Of a stretch of DNA of 33,703 bases, positions 8,769 through 16,762 are shown one piece after another. Source of the stretch: an uncultured Oscillospiraceae bacterium. GTDB taxonomy: Bacteria; Bacillota; Clostridia; Oscillospirales; Oscillospiraceae. Each line of letters begins with the position of its first letter. The stretch's first letter is position 1. A program made the translations under genes and the position numbers. The stretch spans positions 1 to 33,703 of the forward strand of contig CAAFMK010000059.1 of NCBI GenBank assembly GCA_900763995.1, given 5' to 3'. Below the pieces are notes generated by a model. The model ran no database searches and was not told the DNA's origin. It saw only the letters and a program-made list of their open reading frames with translations.

Positions 8769-8813
8769 AAGCACTCCCCATTCTCCATCAATTTGAGAGA
8801 ATGAGGAGTACTT
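8769..8813. terminator. Bidirectional terminator between ilvD and the RNase J gene
   Basis: AAGCACTCC (8769-8777) pairs with GGAGTACTT (8805-8813) with one mismatch, and ATTCTC pairs with GAGAAT inside it. The minus side continues into TTTTATACT and the plus side into CTTATTGTT, so both convergent genes could end here. Confidence 0.75.
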
Positions 8814-8834
8814 CTTATTGTTCAAACAGCGCCC

Positions 8835-10493
8835 TTATACTTCCATAATAACTGGCAGGATCATGGGGGAGCGCTTGGTCTTTCGATAGAGATAGCTGGA
8901 CAGATCTCCCTTGATGGAGCTCTTGATGGCTGACCAGTCGGTGGAGTAGCGGCTGTCCACATTTTGGATGGCCTCCATGGCCACCTGGCGCAGCTCCTCC
9001 ATCAGCCCCTCGGACTCCTTCACATAGACAAAGCCGCGGGTGATAATATCGGGGCCGGAGACCAGCTCGCCGTCCTCACCGGACATGGACAGCACCACCA
9101 CGATGACACCGTCCTGGGCCAGATGGCGGCGGTCACGGAGCACCACACTGCCCACATCGCCCACGCCGTAGCCGTCCACAAAGACCTGCCCGGCGGTGAC
9201 CGAGCCGGTGACCTTTGCCCCGGTGCGGGAGAGCTCCATCACCTTACCAATGGAGGTAATGATGATGTGGTTGGGCTCCATCCCCATCTGCTGGGCCAGC
9301 TTGGCGTGGAGCTGTAAATGTCTCTGCTCCCCGTGCACCGGGATGAAGAACTTGGGCTTGACCAGTGCGTGGACGATCTTCAGTTCCTCCTGACAGGCGT
9401 GACCAGAGACATGGAGGGTCATCTCCCGCTCGTTCATCACCTCAACCCCCCGGCGGTACAGCTCATTGACCACATTGCCAATGGCGTTCTCGTTGCCGGG
9501 AATGGCACTGGCGGAGATGATGACCCGGTCACCGGGGAGGAGATCCACCTGGCGGTGGGTGTTGAAGGCCATCCGGGTCAGTGCGGACATGGTCTCACCC
9601 TGACTGCCAGTGGTGATGATACACACCCGATTTTTGGGCAGGGATTTGATGTGGTTGAGATCCATTAAAATGCCATCTGGAATATTCATGTACCCCAGCT
9701 CAGAGGATACCTTCATGGCATTTTCCATGCTCCGTCCAGTGACCGCCACCCGGCGGCCATAGCGGGCGGCCACATCAATGATCTGCTGGATTCTGTCCAC
9801 ATTAGAGGCAAAGGTGGTGACAATAATGCGCTCCTCGCAGCCCCGGAATAGGGCATCAAAGGAGGCACCCACGCTGCGCTCGCTCCGGGTGTAGCCCGGA
9901 CGCTCCACATTGGTGGAGTCGGCCAGCAGGGCCAGCACGCCCTCCTTGCCCAGCTCACCCAGACGGGCCAGATCCATCATGCCCCCCTGAATGGGGGTGG
10001 TGTCGATTTTAAAGTCGCCGGTGTGGACACAGGTGCCCACAGGGCACTTGATGGCAAAGGCCACTGCATCGGCAATGGAGTGGTTCACATGGATGAACTC
10101 CACACTGAACCGCCCCGCCTTGACCACATCGCCCGCCTCACAGGTGATGAGCTTGGTCTTGTCCAGCAGTCGGTGCTCCTCCAGCTTCAGCTTGATCAGG
10201 CCGGCGCTCATCCGGGTGGCGTAGATGGGGGCGTTGATGGAGCGCAGCACATAGGGCAGTGCGCCGATGTGATCTTCGTGTCCATGGGTAATAAAAATGC
10301 CCCGGATCTTCTGCTGATTTTTAATGAGGTAGGTCACATCGGGGATGACCACATCAATGCCGTACATATCATCATCGGGAAAGCCCATACCGCAATCCAC
10401 TACAATAATATCCCCGCCAAACTCATAGACGGTCATGTTTTTTCCGATCTCGTTCAGACCGCCCAGAGAGATAATTTTTAATTTTTCTGCCAT
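8835..10493 (-). CDS. rnj: Ribonuclease J
   Basis: The protein has 552 residues, the usual RNase J size. It is a metallo-beta-lactamase/beta-CASP nuclease that degrades and matures RNA in the cytoplasm. The HxHxDH metal motif is HGHEDH at residues 70-75, followed by the beta-CASP features HTGDFKID, SGHACQEEL and FIPVHGEQRHL; a C-terminal domain follows. I chose the ATG at 10493 because AAAGGAG lies five bases upstream; a longer reading would start at 10550. The gene is preceded by a leader of about 290 bases with two possible promoters. Whether it corresponds to J1 or J2 cannot be decided from the sequence alone. Confidence 0.93.
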   Translation of the reverse strand: MAEKLKIISLGGLNEIGKNMTVYEFGGDIIVVDCGMGFPDDDMYGIDVVIPDVTYLIKNQQKIRGIFITHGHEDHIGALPYVLRSINAPIYATRMSAGLIKLKLEEHRLLDKTKLITCEAGDVVKAGRFSVEFIHVNHSIADAVAFAIKCPVGTCVHTGDFKIDTTPIQGGMMDLARLGELGKEGVLALLADSTNVERPGYTRSERSVGASFDALFRGCEERIIVTTFASNVDRIQQIIDVAARYGRRVAVTGRSMENAMKVSSELGYMNIPDGILMDLNHIKSLPKNRVCIITTGSQGETMSALTRMAFNTHRQVDLLPGDRVIISASAIPGNENAIGNVVNELYRRGVEVMNEREMTLHVSGHACQEELKIVHALVKPKFFIPVHGEQRHLQLHAKLAQQMGMEPNHIIITSIGKVMELSRTGAKVTGSVTAGQVFVDGYGVGDVGSVVLRDRRHLAQDGVIVVVLSMSGEDGELVSGPDIITRGFVYVKESEGLMEELRQVAMEAIQNVDSRYSTDWSAIKSSIKGDLSSYLYRKTKRSPMILPVIMEV

Positions 10494-10792
10494 AATAACT
10501 CCTTTACTCATAATCATTTCCATGGTATGTAGGCAGACAGAAAACTCCATGACAAATACGCCGTGCTCTTAACACAGCGAACAAGACGAAGAACCGTGCG
10601 CCATCCCGACCCTGCCTCGTCTGGTGGAGCTGCTGTCCCCTTCGCCCTGGTGTTTCTCTGTCCCCTTGTGCCCGCGGCCCGTTCCCGCCTGTACTACGGT
10701 TCAAGTCCGTGGGAGATATTTAGACGCCTGGGCGGGCAGCATCTGCCCGGCCCATCTGCGTATAAACCAATATAGATAAATCAATGTCTCAT
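10494..10792 (-). promoter_or_regulatory. Long 5' leader of the RNase J gene
   Basis: No convincing gene occupies this stretch. In the minus-strand transcript it holds a hairpin CGGGCAG-ATG-CTGCCCG (10733-10749), a second CACGG/CCGTA-type hairpin at 10695-10711, and a 10-base direct repeat (CTGTCCCCTT on the plus strand, 10633-10642 and 10658-10667). Such a leader could carry RNase J autoregulation; this is inference. Confidence 0.4.
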
Positions 10793-10824
10793 AGTATAGC
10801 ACACATTTTCCAAAAAGTATACCA
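10793..10824 (-). promoter_or_regulatory. Two tandem extended -10 promoters for the RNase J gene
   Basis: On the minus strand TGGTATACT (10824-10816) and TGCTATACT (10801-10793) both match the extended -10 form TGnTATAAT. Neither has a clear -35 box. They point to transcription start points near 10809 and 10786. Confidence 0.5.
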
Positions 10825-10881
10825 CAGGTTTGTTTTCCACGATCTGGGACAATTATGGGCCATAGCACGGGTAAAAATCTG

Positions 10882-13239
10882 TCATTTTTTGTCCCTCTTC
10901 CTGTCCTGTTTAAAAATATCCTGATCCAGTTCCACAGTTTTGGCGGCATAGAAGTCACAAAGCTCCGCTGCCAGCTCCAGATCCGGCCCCTCTGCCACAA
11001 TGCGTAGGGAGGCGCGCCTGACCATGGGACTAACATACACCCAGCCCCCACCAGAGCGGATTCGAAGGCCCTCCCCCTGTGTCCTCTGCCCCTGTCTCTG
11101 GGCCAGGGCCTCCATCACCCTGCCCCGGTCTGTATGCAGGGGCACCTCCCGCCGCCAGGTAGAAAAGTGGGGGGTCTTTGCCACCAGCCGCTCCAGCTTC
11201 TGGCCGGATGCCCCCATTCTGGCACAGATGCGCACTGCCGCCGCTGGAGCCTGTCGGAGCCATGGCTGGGCGGCGTACAGTGTGCGGGCCTGTTCCCCAT
11301 CCCGGCCCAGACGGAGCACCGTCCCACCGTATCCGGCGGCCACCAGCTCCACAGCGGCACTTGCCCCCGCTGGCACCCCTGCCCTTCCGCTTCCATTTTC
11401 CATCTCAATGAGCACCAGCAGCGCCAGCACCTGTCCTGCATCCACCACCGCCCCCCGCTCATCCTGAGCGGTCAGGGAAAACCCGCCCTTTCCGGCGTGA
11501 AAGGCGATGATACCTGGTCGCCAGTTCTCCTCCAGCTCACAGCCCAGGACTGACAGAGCCGCCCGTATGGCCCGATCTTCAGGACAGTCTTTCCCCACTG
11601 CCACAGTGATCTTTCGCAGGGCAGGACGGCCCAGACTGGCCTGCTGCACCACCCACCTGGCCCACTGCTGGGCGGACAAGTCCCCCACAGTCATCTGCCC
11701 CACCCGTCCAGAGCGTACCTGATGCACCTCGTCCTGTCTCAGTGCCTCCTCCAGTTTGTGCTCCCGCTCCCGCCTGAGGGGTAATCCATGGTCATCAAAC
11801 AGGTGGAGGTAGATCACCCCCTCATGCTCCTGGACAAACAGGGACACAGGGAGATTCAGCATCACCCCAGCATCAGCCCCCTGGGAGGGGCTGTCCAGCG
11901 GATGGGCCACCGCCTCCCCACCGGCGGCAGTTATCCCAGCGATGGCCGCCTGGGTCAGCATTCTGGCCCCCGGGGTGTTGGAACAGCCTACGCCTGTCTT
12001 TCCCTCCTCCCCCAGTACACTGCCCAGCAGCACCAGCGCCTCCGGGCCCAGATCCTCCCCCAGAACCCCCTGAATCACACCACTGTCTCCAAAGCGCAAA
12101 ACACCCTTTTGACAGCCGCTGGTGACCGAGTGCCTCAGTCTACACCCGGCGGGGGCGCACTGTCCCGGCCAGAGGTGTACCCGCTCCAGCAGTACCACCT
12201 GCTCCTCCACTAGTGCGTTTTCTCCCAGCACCACCCCCTGATTGAGTACCGCCCCTTTGCGCACTGCCGCAGAATCACACAAAATGCTGCCATTTAAAGA
12301 GACCTGTTCCCCTACAACAGCCCCCTCCATCAAAACGCTGTGATGCACCACCGTCTGCCTGCCGATCTCCACACCACGCTCCAACACCACATACGGCCCA
12401 ATGTTGGCCCCGGCCTCCAGCTTCACATCTGCCCCAATCCAGCAGGGTGGGGAGAGGGTGACTTCCGGGGGGATGGGCTGGGCAGTCCAGATCCCATCCC
12501 TCTGGTGGGGCAGGCCCATCTCCAGCTTCATCTTGCCATCCAGGCAGTCGCAGACACAGTGCAAATAGGTCTGGCTGTCCACAATATTATGCCAGCAGCC
12601 CCTTAGCTGGCAGCCCAGCAGGGCGGCCCCGTCTTTGACCATGGCGGGGAAGAGGTCTTGTTCAAACTCCCACCCACCATTCAGGGGCACCCGCTCCATG
12701 GCCCTTGGCGAGAGGAGATAGATCCCTGTGCTGATCTGGTCAGTGACCACCTGTCCCCAGCCAGGTCTGTCCACAAAACGCTCCACCCGTCCATCCTCAC
12801 CAGTGACCACAAGGCTGTAGTCCAGGGGATTTTTATGGCGGTACAAAACAAGGGTGGCCTCTGCCCCACTCTCTTTGTGGCATTGTATGGCCCTGGACAA
12901 GTCCAGATCACACACACAGCCCCCACCCATGACCAGAAAATCCTCCTCCCCCAGATAGTTCATGCAGTTTTTTACACTGCCTGCCATCCCCAGGGGCTCC
13001 TCCTCTACAAAATAGGTCAGTCTCACACCCAGAGCCCTGCCATCTCCAAAGTGATCCATGATCCCCTGATGATGGTGACACAGCGTTATACAGATGTCGG
13101 TGATCTGGTGCTCTTTCAGCAGCCGGATCATATGCTCCAGCACCGGTCTGCCAAACAGAGGGATCATGGGTTTTGGTCTGCCCAGAGACAGGGGTTGCAG
13201 CCGGGTCCCCTCTCCCCCGGCCATGATAACTGCTTTCAA
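10882..13239 (-). CDS. Sugar nucleotidyltransferase with hexapeptide repeats and degenerate phosphomannomutase-like region
   Basis: The protein has 785 residues. An N-terminal nucleotidyltransferase domain (about 1-235) carries the signature MAGGEGTRLQPLSLGRPKP and should join NTP to a sugar-1-phosphate, with mannose or glucose as likely sugars. Left-handed beta-helix hexapeptide repeats follow at about 250-365. The remaining 400 residues align in outline with phosphomannomutase domains, but the catalytic Ser loop (TASHNP), the DGDGDR metal loop and the RxSGTEP loop are not recognisable; LNLPVSLF and TAQDERGAV stand at the likely positions. The mutase part is therefore probably inactive or regulatory. 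No ATG fits the domain start, so I propose the TTG at 13239, with GGAAGG about 13 bases upstream. A longer frame reaches 13401 but adds no domain. Confidence 0.75.
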   Translation of the reverse strand: MKAVIMAGGEGTRLQPLSLGRPKPMIPLFGRPVLEHMIRLLKEHQITDICITLCHHHQGIMDHFGDGRALGVRLTYFVEEEPLGMAGSVKNCMNYLGEEDFLVMGGGCVCDLDLSRAIQCHKESGAEATLVLYRHKNPLDYSLVVTGEDGRVERFVDRPGWGQVVTDQISTGIYLLSPRAMERVPLNGGWEFEQDLFPAMVKDGAALLGCQLRGCWHNIVDSQTYLHCVCDCLDGKMKLEMGLPHQRDGIWTAQPIPPEVTLSPPCWIGADVKLEAGANIGPYVVLERGVEIGRQTVVHHSVLMEGAVVGEQVSLNGSILCDSAAVRKGAVLNQGVVLGENALVEEQVVLLERVHLWPGQCAPAGCRLRHSVTSGCQKGVLRFGDSGVIQGVLGEDLGPEALVLLGSVLGEEGKTGVGCSNTPGARMLTQAAIAGITAAGGEAVAHPLDSPSQGADAGVMLNLPVSLFVQEHEGVIYLHLFDDHGLPLRREREHKLEEALRQDEVHQVRSGRVGQMTVGDLSAQQWARWVVQQASLGRPALRKITVAVGKDCPEDRAIRAALSVLGCELEENWRPGIIAFHAGKGGFSLTAQDERGAVVDAGQVLALLVLIEMENGSGRAGVPAGASAAVELVAAGYGGTVLRLGRDGEQARTLYAAQPWLRQAPAAAVRICARMGASGQKLERLVAKTPHFSTWRREVPLHTDRGRVMEALAQRQGQRTQGEGLRIRSGGGWVYVSPMVRRASLRIVAEGPDLELAAELCDFYAAKTVELDQDIFKQDRKRDKK

Positions 13240-13385
13240 TGTGCGTCGCCATCCTTCCCTTGTGGTGTTCCAGCCATTTTGATCCCCATATGGAAACCGA
13301 ATTTTTATGGGTGTATGCCTTTGCCAGCTGGCCCAATTACAGTTAGTATGGCTTGTGGGGCGGCCTTTCATCCCATCCCGGACAC

Positions 13386-13414
13386 TTGCCCAAAAGAACA
13401 AAATATGGTATACT
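13386..13414 (+). promoter_or_regulatory. Promoter of the arsC-like gene
   Basis: TTGCCC (13386-13391) and TATACT (13409-13414) are 17 bases apart, 44 bases before the start codon at 13458. Confidence 0.65.
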
Positions 13415-13457
13415 TTTACAACATTTCACAGCAGTTTCTTTTTTCAAAGGAGGCCCC

Positions 13458-13790
13458 ATGAACATTCAGATTTTCGGAAAAAGCAAGTGCTTTGACACCA
13501 AAAAGGCCGAGCGCTGGTTCAAAGAGCGCCGCATCAAATTTCAGGGTGTGGATGTGAAAAAATACGGCATGAGCTTGGGTGAGCTCAACAGCGTAAAAAA
13601 TGCAGTTGGCCTTGGCAATATGATCGACCCTGACCACCCTGACGCCACCCTGTTATCCTATCTGGCCAGCGATCAGGCCAGGGTGGAAAAGCTTTTTGAT
13701 GACCCCACCCTGCTTCGCACCCCCATTGTCCGCAACGGCAAGCAGGCCACCGTTGGCTACTGCCCAGACATCTGGGCCAGCTGGCAGTAA
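13458..13790 (+). CDS. ArsC/Spx-family thioredoxin-fold protein
   Basis: The protein has 110 residues. The N-terminus MNIQIFGKSKCFDTKKAERW has the beta strand, single cysteine (Cys11, in CFDT rather than CxxC) and basic helix of the ArsC/Spx/YffB family. RTPIVRNGKQATVGY near the C-terminus matches the family's conserved Arg and Pro-Ile-Val segment. Members are arsenate reductases, Spx regulators or uncharacterised YffB-type proteins. With only one cysteine and no ars genes nearby, arsenate reduction is not supported. An AAAGGAGG ribosome binding site precedes the ATG. The WYL regulator follows on the same strand after 67 bases. Confidence 0.8.
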   Translation: MNIQIFGKSKCFDTKKAERWFKERRIKFQGVDVKKYGMSLGELNSVKNAVGLGNMIDPDHPDATLLSYLASDQARVEKLFDDPTLLRTPIVRNGKQATVGYCPDIWASWQ

Positions 13791-13857
13791 AAGTACAGAT
13801 TATGGGACAGTTCCCATGGTATCCTCCCTGTATCATGGGGAAAGGAGACGGGGTTTT

Positions 13858-14856
13858 ATGGCAAAAAGCTCTAACCAGAAAACCAAGCTGCTCCATCTGG
13901 CCCAAATGCTGCTGAGGCAGACGGATGAGAATCATCCTCTCACGGTGGCCCAGATCATTGAGCGGCTGGCCACAAATAGCATTAAGGCTGAGCGCAAAAG
14001 CATCTACGATGATCTGGAGGCGCTGCGTCTGTTTGGACTGGATGTCCAGTCCAGAAAGGGGAAGAGTCCAGGCTGGTTCATTGGTGCCCGGGACTTTGAA
14101 CTGCCTGAGCTGAAGCTTTTGATGGACGCTGTCCAGTCCTCCCGATTTATCACCCAGAAAAAAAGTGATGCCCTCATCCACAAGCTGGAGTCTCTGGCCA
14201 GTGTCCACCAGGCGGGGCAGCTCCAGCGCCAGGTCTATGTCTCTGGCCGTATCAAGGTGATGAATGAGAGCATCTACTACAATGTGGACAAGATCCACAC
14301 AGCCATTGCCAGCAGGCGGGCCATCACCTTCAAATACTTTGACTACGACATCCACCAGCAGAAGATCTTCCGCCGGGAGGGGCGGCGGTACACTGTGTCA
14401 CCATACGGCCTGATCTGGAACAATGAAAACTACTATCTGGTGGCCTTTGACCACGCCAATCAGGATATGCGCCACTACCGGGTGGATAAAATGACTGAGC
14501 TGGTGGTCACCTGTCTGGCGTTGGAGGGGGAGGACAAATACCCCGATTTCCATCTGGCCCAGTATGGTCAAAAACACTTTGGGATGTACACCGGCCCAGA
14601 GCTGAAGGTTACATTGCGGGGACAGCGGGACAAGGCCGGACTTGTTTGGGATCGCTTTGGTCGGGATGTAATTTTGGTGCCCGATGGGGATGACCACTTT
14701 ACCGTCACCCTGCCCATTGTGATGAGTCCCCAGTTTTTTGGCTGGCTGATGGGGCTTAATTGCAGCCTGACCATCACCGCACCCCAGGAGGCGGTGCGTG
14801 CCTATCGTCAAAAGCTGGCCGCCGCTATGGCGCAGCTCAACGAGGAAAACCCTTGA
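13858..14856 (+). CDS. WYL-domain transcriptional regulator
   Basis: The protein has 332 residues. An N-terminal winged helix (about 10-70) contains IIERLATNSIKAERKSIYDDLEAL, the DeoR/HTH_11 pattern typical of this family. A WYL domain at about 140-215 includes YTVSPYGLIWNNENYYLVAF, and a C-terminal WCX-like region follows. WYL domains bind nucleotides or nucleic acid and are found in regulators of stress and defence genes. I chose the ATG at 13858, which has AAAGGAG upstream. No defence gene is adjacent, so the target is unknown. It may be cotranscribed with the ArsC-like gene. Confidence 0.85.
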   Translation: MAKSSNQKTKLLHLAQMLLRQTDENHPLTVAQIIERLATNSIKAERKSIYDDLEALRLFGLDVQSRKGKSPGWFIGARDFELPELKLLMDAVQSSRFITQKKSDALIHKLESLASVHQAGQLQRQVYVSGRIKVMNESIYYNVDKIHTAIASRRAITFKYFDYDIHQQKIFRREGRRYTVSPYGLIWNNENYYLVAFDHANQDMRHYRVDKMTELVVTCLALEGEDKYPDFHLAQYGQKHFGMYTGPELKVTLRGQRDKAGLVWDRFGRDVILVPDGDDHFTVTLPIVMSPQFFGWLMGLNCSLTITAPQEAVRAYRQKLAAAMAQLNEENP

Positions 14857-14891
14857 TCCAGCATAAAAATTTCATCTCACTCCCCTTTTGC

Positions 14892-14925
14892 TGTGTGGAA
14901 CGATGTTGGCGCTCCACACATTTTA
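14892..14925 (+). terminator. Terminator after the WYL regulator
   Basis: TGTGTGGA (14892-14899) pairs with TCCACACA (14913-14920), followed directly by TTTTA. Confidence 0.7.
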
Positions 14926-15032
14926 GGCAATACCGCACAATGTCATCTGCGGCGCTTTATGTAAATTTCACGCCTTTTTCTGACGAGAAATTTTTCTATA
15001 AATCGCTCTTGCTGAATGATGCGGTATTACCT
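14925..15032. repeat. Imperfect inverted repeat in the gap before the muramidase gene
   Basis: AGGCAATACCGCA (14925-14937) and TGCGGTATTACCT (15020-15032) are inverted copies with one mismatch, 82 bases apart. Inside them AAATTTC and GAAATTT can also pair. The gap of about 280 bases around it is AT-rich and holds no gene that I can support. It may be a small non-autonomous element relic or a structured RNA; nothing decides between them. Confidence 0.35.
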
Positions 15033-15053
15033 TTATTTTCCAGAAAAAAACGG

Positions 15054-15083
15054 TTGAGCAAGCTTGCCTCGGCGTGCTATACT
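15054..15083 (+). promoter_or_regulatory. Promoter of the muramidase gene
   Basis: TTGAGC (15054-15059) and TATACT (15078-15083) are 18 bases apart, with the start codon about 50 bases downstream. GAAAGGA at 15121-15127 is the ribosome binding site. Confidence 0.65.
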
Positions 15084-15135
15084 GGTAATAATTACGCTCA
15101 CGCTGTACTGTGCATAGATAGAAAGGAACCTGCAA

Positions 15136-16590
15136 ATGAAACGATTTTCTCAACGGATACGGGCTGTGACCGTCGGTGCTCTGGCCCTGGTCATGCTCCT
15201 CACATCCCCCATTGCCTACGCCGCAAAATCTCCCTACCAGGATGTGGCCCAGGATGCCTGGTACGCCGACCATGTGGCCTACTGCTGGGAGAAGGAGCTG
15301 ATAGACGGTGTCAGCTCCAGCACCTTTGCCCCTGATGAGCTGGTGACCAGAGCCGTTCTGGCCGAGGCCCTGTACCGCCTTGCTGACCGCCCTGTGGTCT
15401 CTCTGGACGGAAAGGACTTTGACAGCGGCACCAACGGCCCCGAGCAGGACAGCAACCAGCCAGCCAAGTACCCCTTCTCTGATGTTGACCCCCACAGCTC
15501 CCACGCAAACGCCATTTTGTGGGCCTGGCAGGAGGGCTTTGTAGATGGCTATGAGGATGGCCGCTTTGGCCCTGATGACCCCATCACCCGGGAGCAGATG
15601 GCTGTGATCTTCTGGAAAACCCAGGGAAACAAGCTCTCCCAGAAGGCCGCCCCCTTTGCGGATCGGGCTGAGGTGTCCGAGTGGGCCATCAACGCAGTGG
15701 AGTGGGTCTGGTATGTGGGCCTGATGAACGGCAGAGAGGACAACCAGTTCCACTACGCCGATTACACCACCCGGGCGGAGGGGGCTGCAATTTTACGCTC
15801 CTACGACCTGACCTTTATCCATCCCCCTGTTGTGGACCCGGACCCGGAACCAGATCCCGATCTTGACCCCGATGCCAAGCCTATCCGCCCCAATACCTAT
15901 GACAACAGCCTCTTTGTCTCCAATGGTACTTACCTGACTTATCGCGGGGACACCCCCAGCTACATCGGCATTGATGTGTCCTCCCACCAGAAAAAGATCG
16001 ACTGGGCCAAGGTGGCCGCCTCCGGTGTGGATTTTGCCATGATCCGGGCGGGATACCGGGGATACTACAACCCCACTTTAAACAAAGATGTCTACTTTGA
16101 CTACAACATGGAGCAGGCGCTGGCCAACGGCCTGGATGTGGGTGTGTACTTCTTCTCCCAGGCCATCACTGTGGAGGAGGCCAAGGAGGAGGCCTATCTC
16201 CTGCTGGATTGGATGAAGCATTATAACATCACCTACCCTGTGGTCTTTGACTGGGAGACCGTCAGTGAGGAGGACTCCCGCACCAAGGACACTGATGGGG
16301 ATACCGTCACAGAATGTGCCCTGGCCTTCTGCAAGATCATCAAGGACGCCGGCTATCTCCCCATGACCTATGGCAGCCCCTCCAAAATTTACGCCGATGG
16401 CATTCATCTGGAGTATTTGCAGGACTACCCCTTCTGGCTGGCCCACTACACCTCCGACTGGGTGCCCACCACTTTCCGCTACCACTATGACATCTGGCAG
16501 TATTCCAGCACTGGAACTGTCCCTGGTATTGACCATCGGGTTGACCTCAATGTGTGTATGACCGACTTCTCCAAGTGGCCCAGGGCCTAA
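15136..16590 (+). CDS. SLH-anchored GH25 muramidase (lysozyme)
   Basis: The protein has 484 residues. A signal peptide (about 1-30, ending IAYAA) precedes three S-layer-homology domains at about 33-88, 113-166 and 171-225, which bind pyruvylated cell-wall polymers. An Asp/Pro linker (DPDPEPDPDLDPD) leads to a glycoside hydrolase family 25 domain at about 272-484. The GH25 signatures are IGIDVSSHQKKIDW, the catalytic VFDWE with Asp372 and Glu374, and the terminal DIWQYSS motif. It should cut the beta-1,4 bond between N-acetylmuramic acid and N-acetylglucosamine at the cell surface, probably for wall remodelling. It stands alone between its own promoter and terminator. Confidence 0.92.
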   Translation: MKRFSQRIRAVTVGALALVMLLTSPIAYAAKSPYQDVAQDAWYADHVAYCWEKELIDGVSSSTFAPDELVTRAVLAEALYRLADRPVVSLDGKDFDSGTNGPEQDSNQPAKYPFSDVDPHSSHANAILWAWQEGFVDGYEDGRFGPDDPITREQMAVIFWKTQGNKLSQKAAPFADRAEVSEWAINAVEWVWYVGLMNGREDNQFHYADYTTRAEGAAILRSYDLTFIHPPVVDPDPEPDPDLDPDAKPIRPNTYDNSLFVSNGTYLTYRGDTPSYIGIDVSSHQKKIDWAKVAASGVDFAMIRAGYRGYYNPTLNKDVYFDYNMEQALANGLDVGVYFFSQAITVEEAKEEAYLLLDWMKHYNITYPVVFDWETVSEEDSRTKDTDGDTVTECALAFCKIIKDAGYLPMTYGSPSKIYADGIHLEYLQDYPFWLAHYTSDWVPTTFRYHYDIWQYSSTGTVPGIDHRVDLNVCMTDFSKWPRA

Positions 16591-16620
16591 GGCCCCGCCA
16601 CATTCTCTCCAGCGACAACG

Positions 16621-16665
16621 CGCCCTGCGGCCCCACTTCGGTGTTGGCCGTGGGGCGTTTTATTT
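16621..16665 (+). terminator. Terminator of the muramidase gene
   Basis: CGCCC (16621-16625) through CAC pairs in a continuous stem, with two wobble pairs, to GTG through GGGCG (16653-16657), closed by a TTCG tetraloop. TTTTATTTT follows. Confidence 0.85.
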
Positions 16666-16680
16666 TCCCAAGAAAGGGGA

Positions 16681-16708
16681 TTGACAAATGGGGAACACAG
16701 TTTATAAT
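16681..16708 (+). promoter_or_regulatory. Strong promoter of the PTS IIC gene
   Basis: TTGACA (16681-16686) and TATAAT (16703-16708) are both perfect consensus boxes, with a 16-base spacer. Confidence 0.8.
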
Positions 16709-16745
16709 AGACTACACTTGTGTCAAGACATGTATATAGTCTATT
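16706..16745. promoter_or_regulatory. Nested palindromes over the transcription start of the PTS IIC gene
   Basis: AATAGACTA (16706-16714) and TAGTCTATT (16737-16745) form a perfect 9-bp inverted repeat that begins inside the -10 box. Within it CTTG-TGT-CAAG (16717-16727) is a second palindrome. This suits a repressor operator or an RNA stem at the very 5' end of the message. The regulator is not identified. Confidence 0.5.
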
Positions 16746-16762
16746 GTGGTGGTGTGTAACAA

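Noticed and set aside
10695..10711. tRNA-like T-arm: TACGG-TTCAAGT-CCGTG on the plus strand
   Set aside because: The arm has a 5-bp stem and a typical 7-base loop, but no acceptor, D or anticodon arm can be built around it and the 3' acceptor half has no partner upstream. It is kept only as a hairpin in the RNase J leader.
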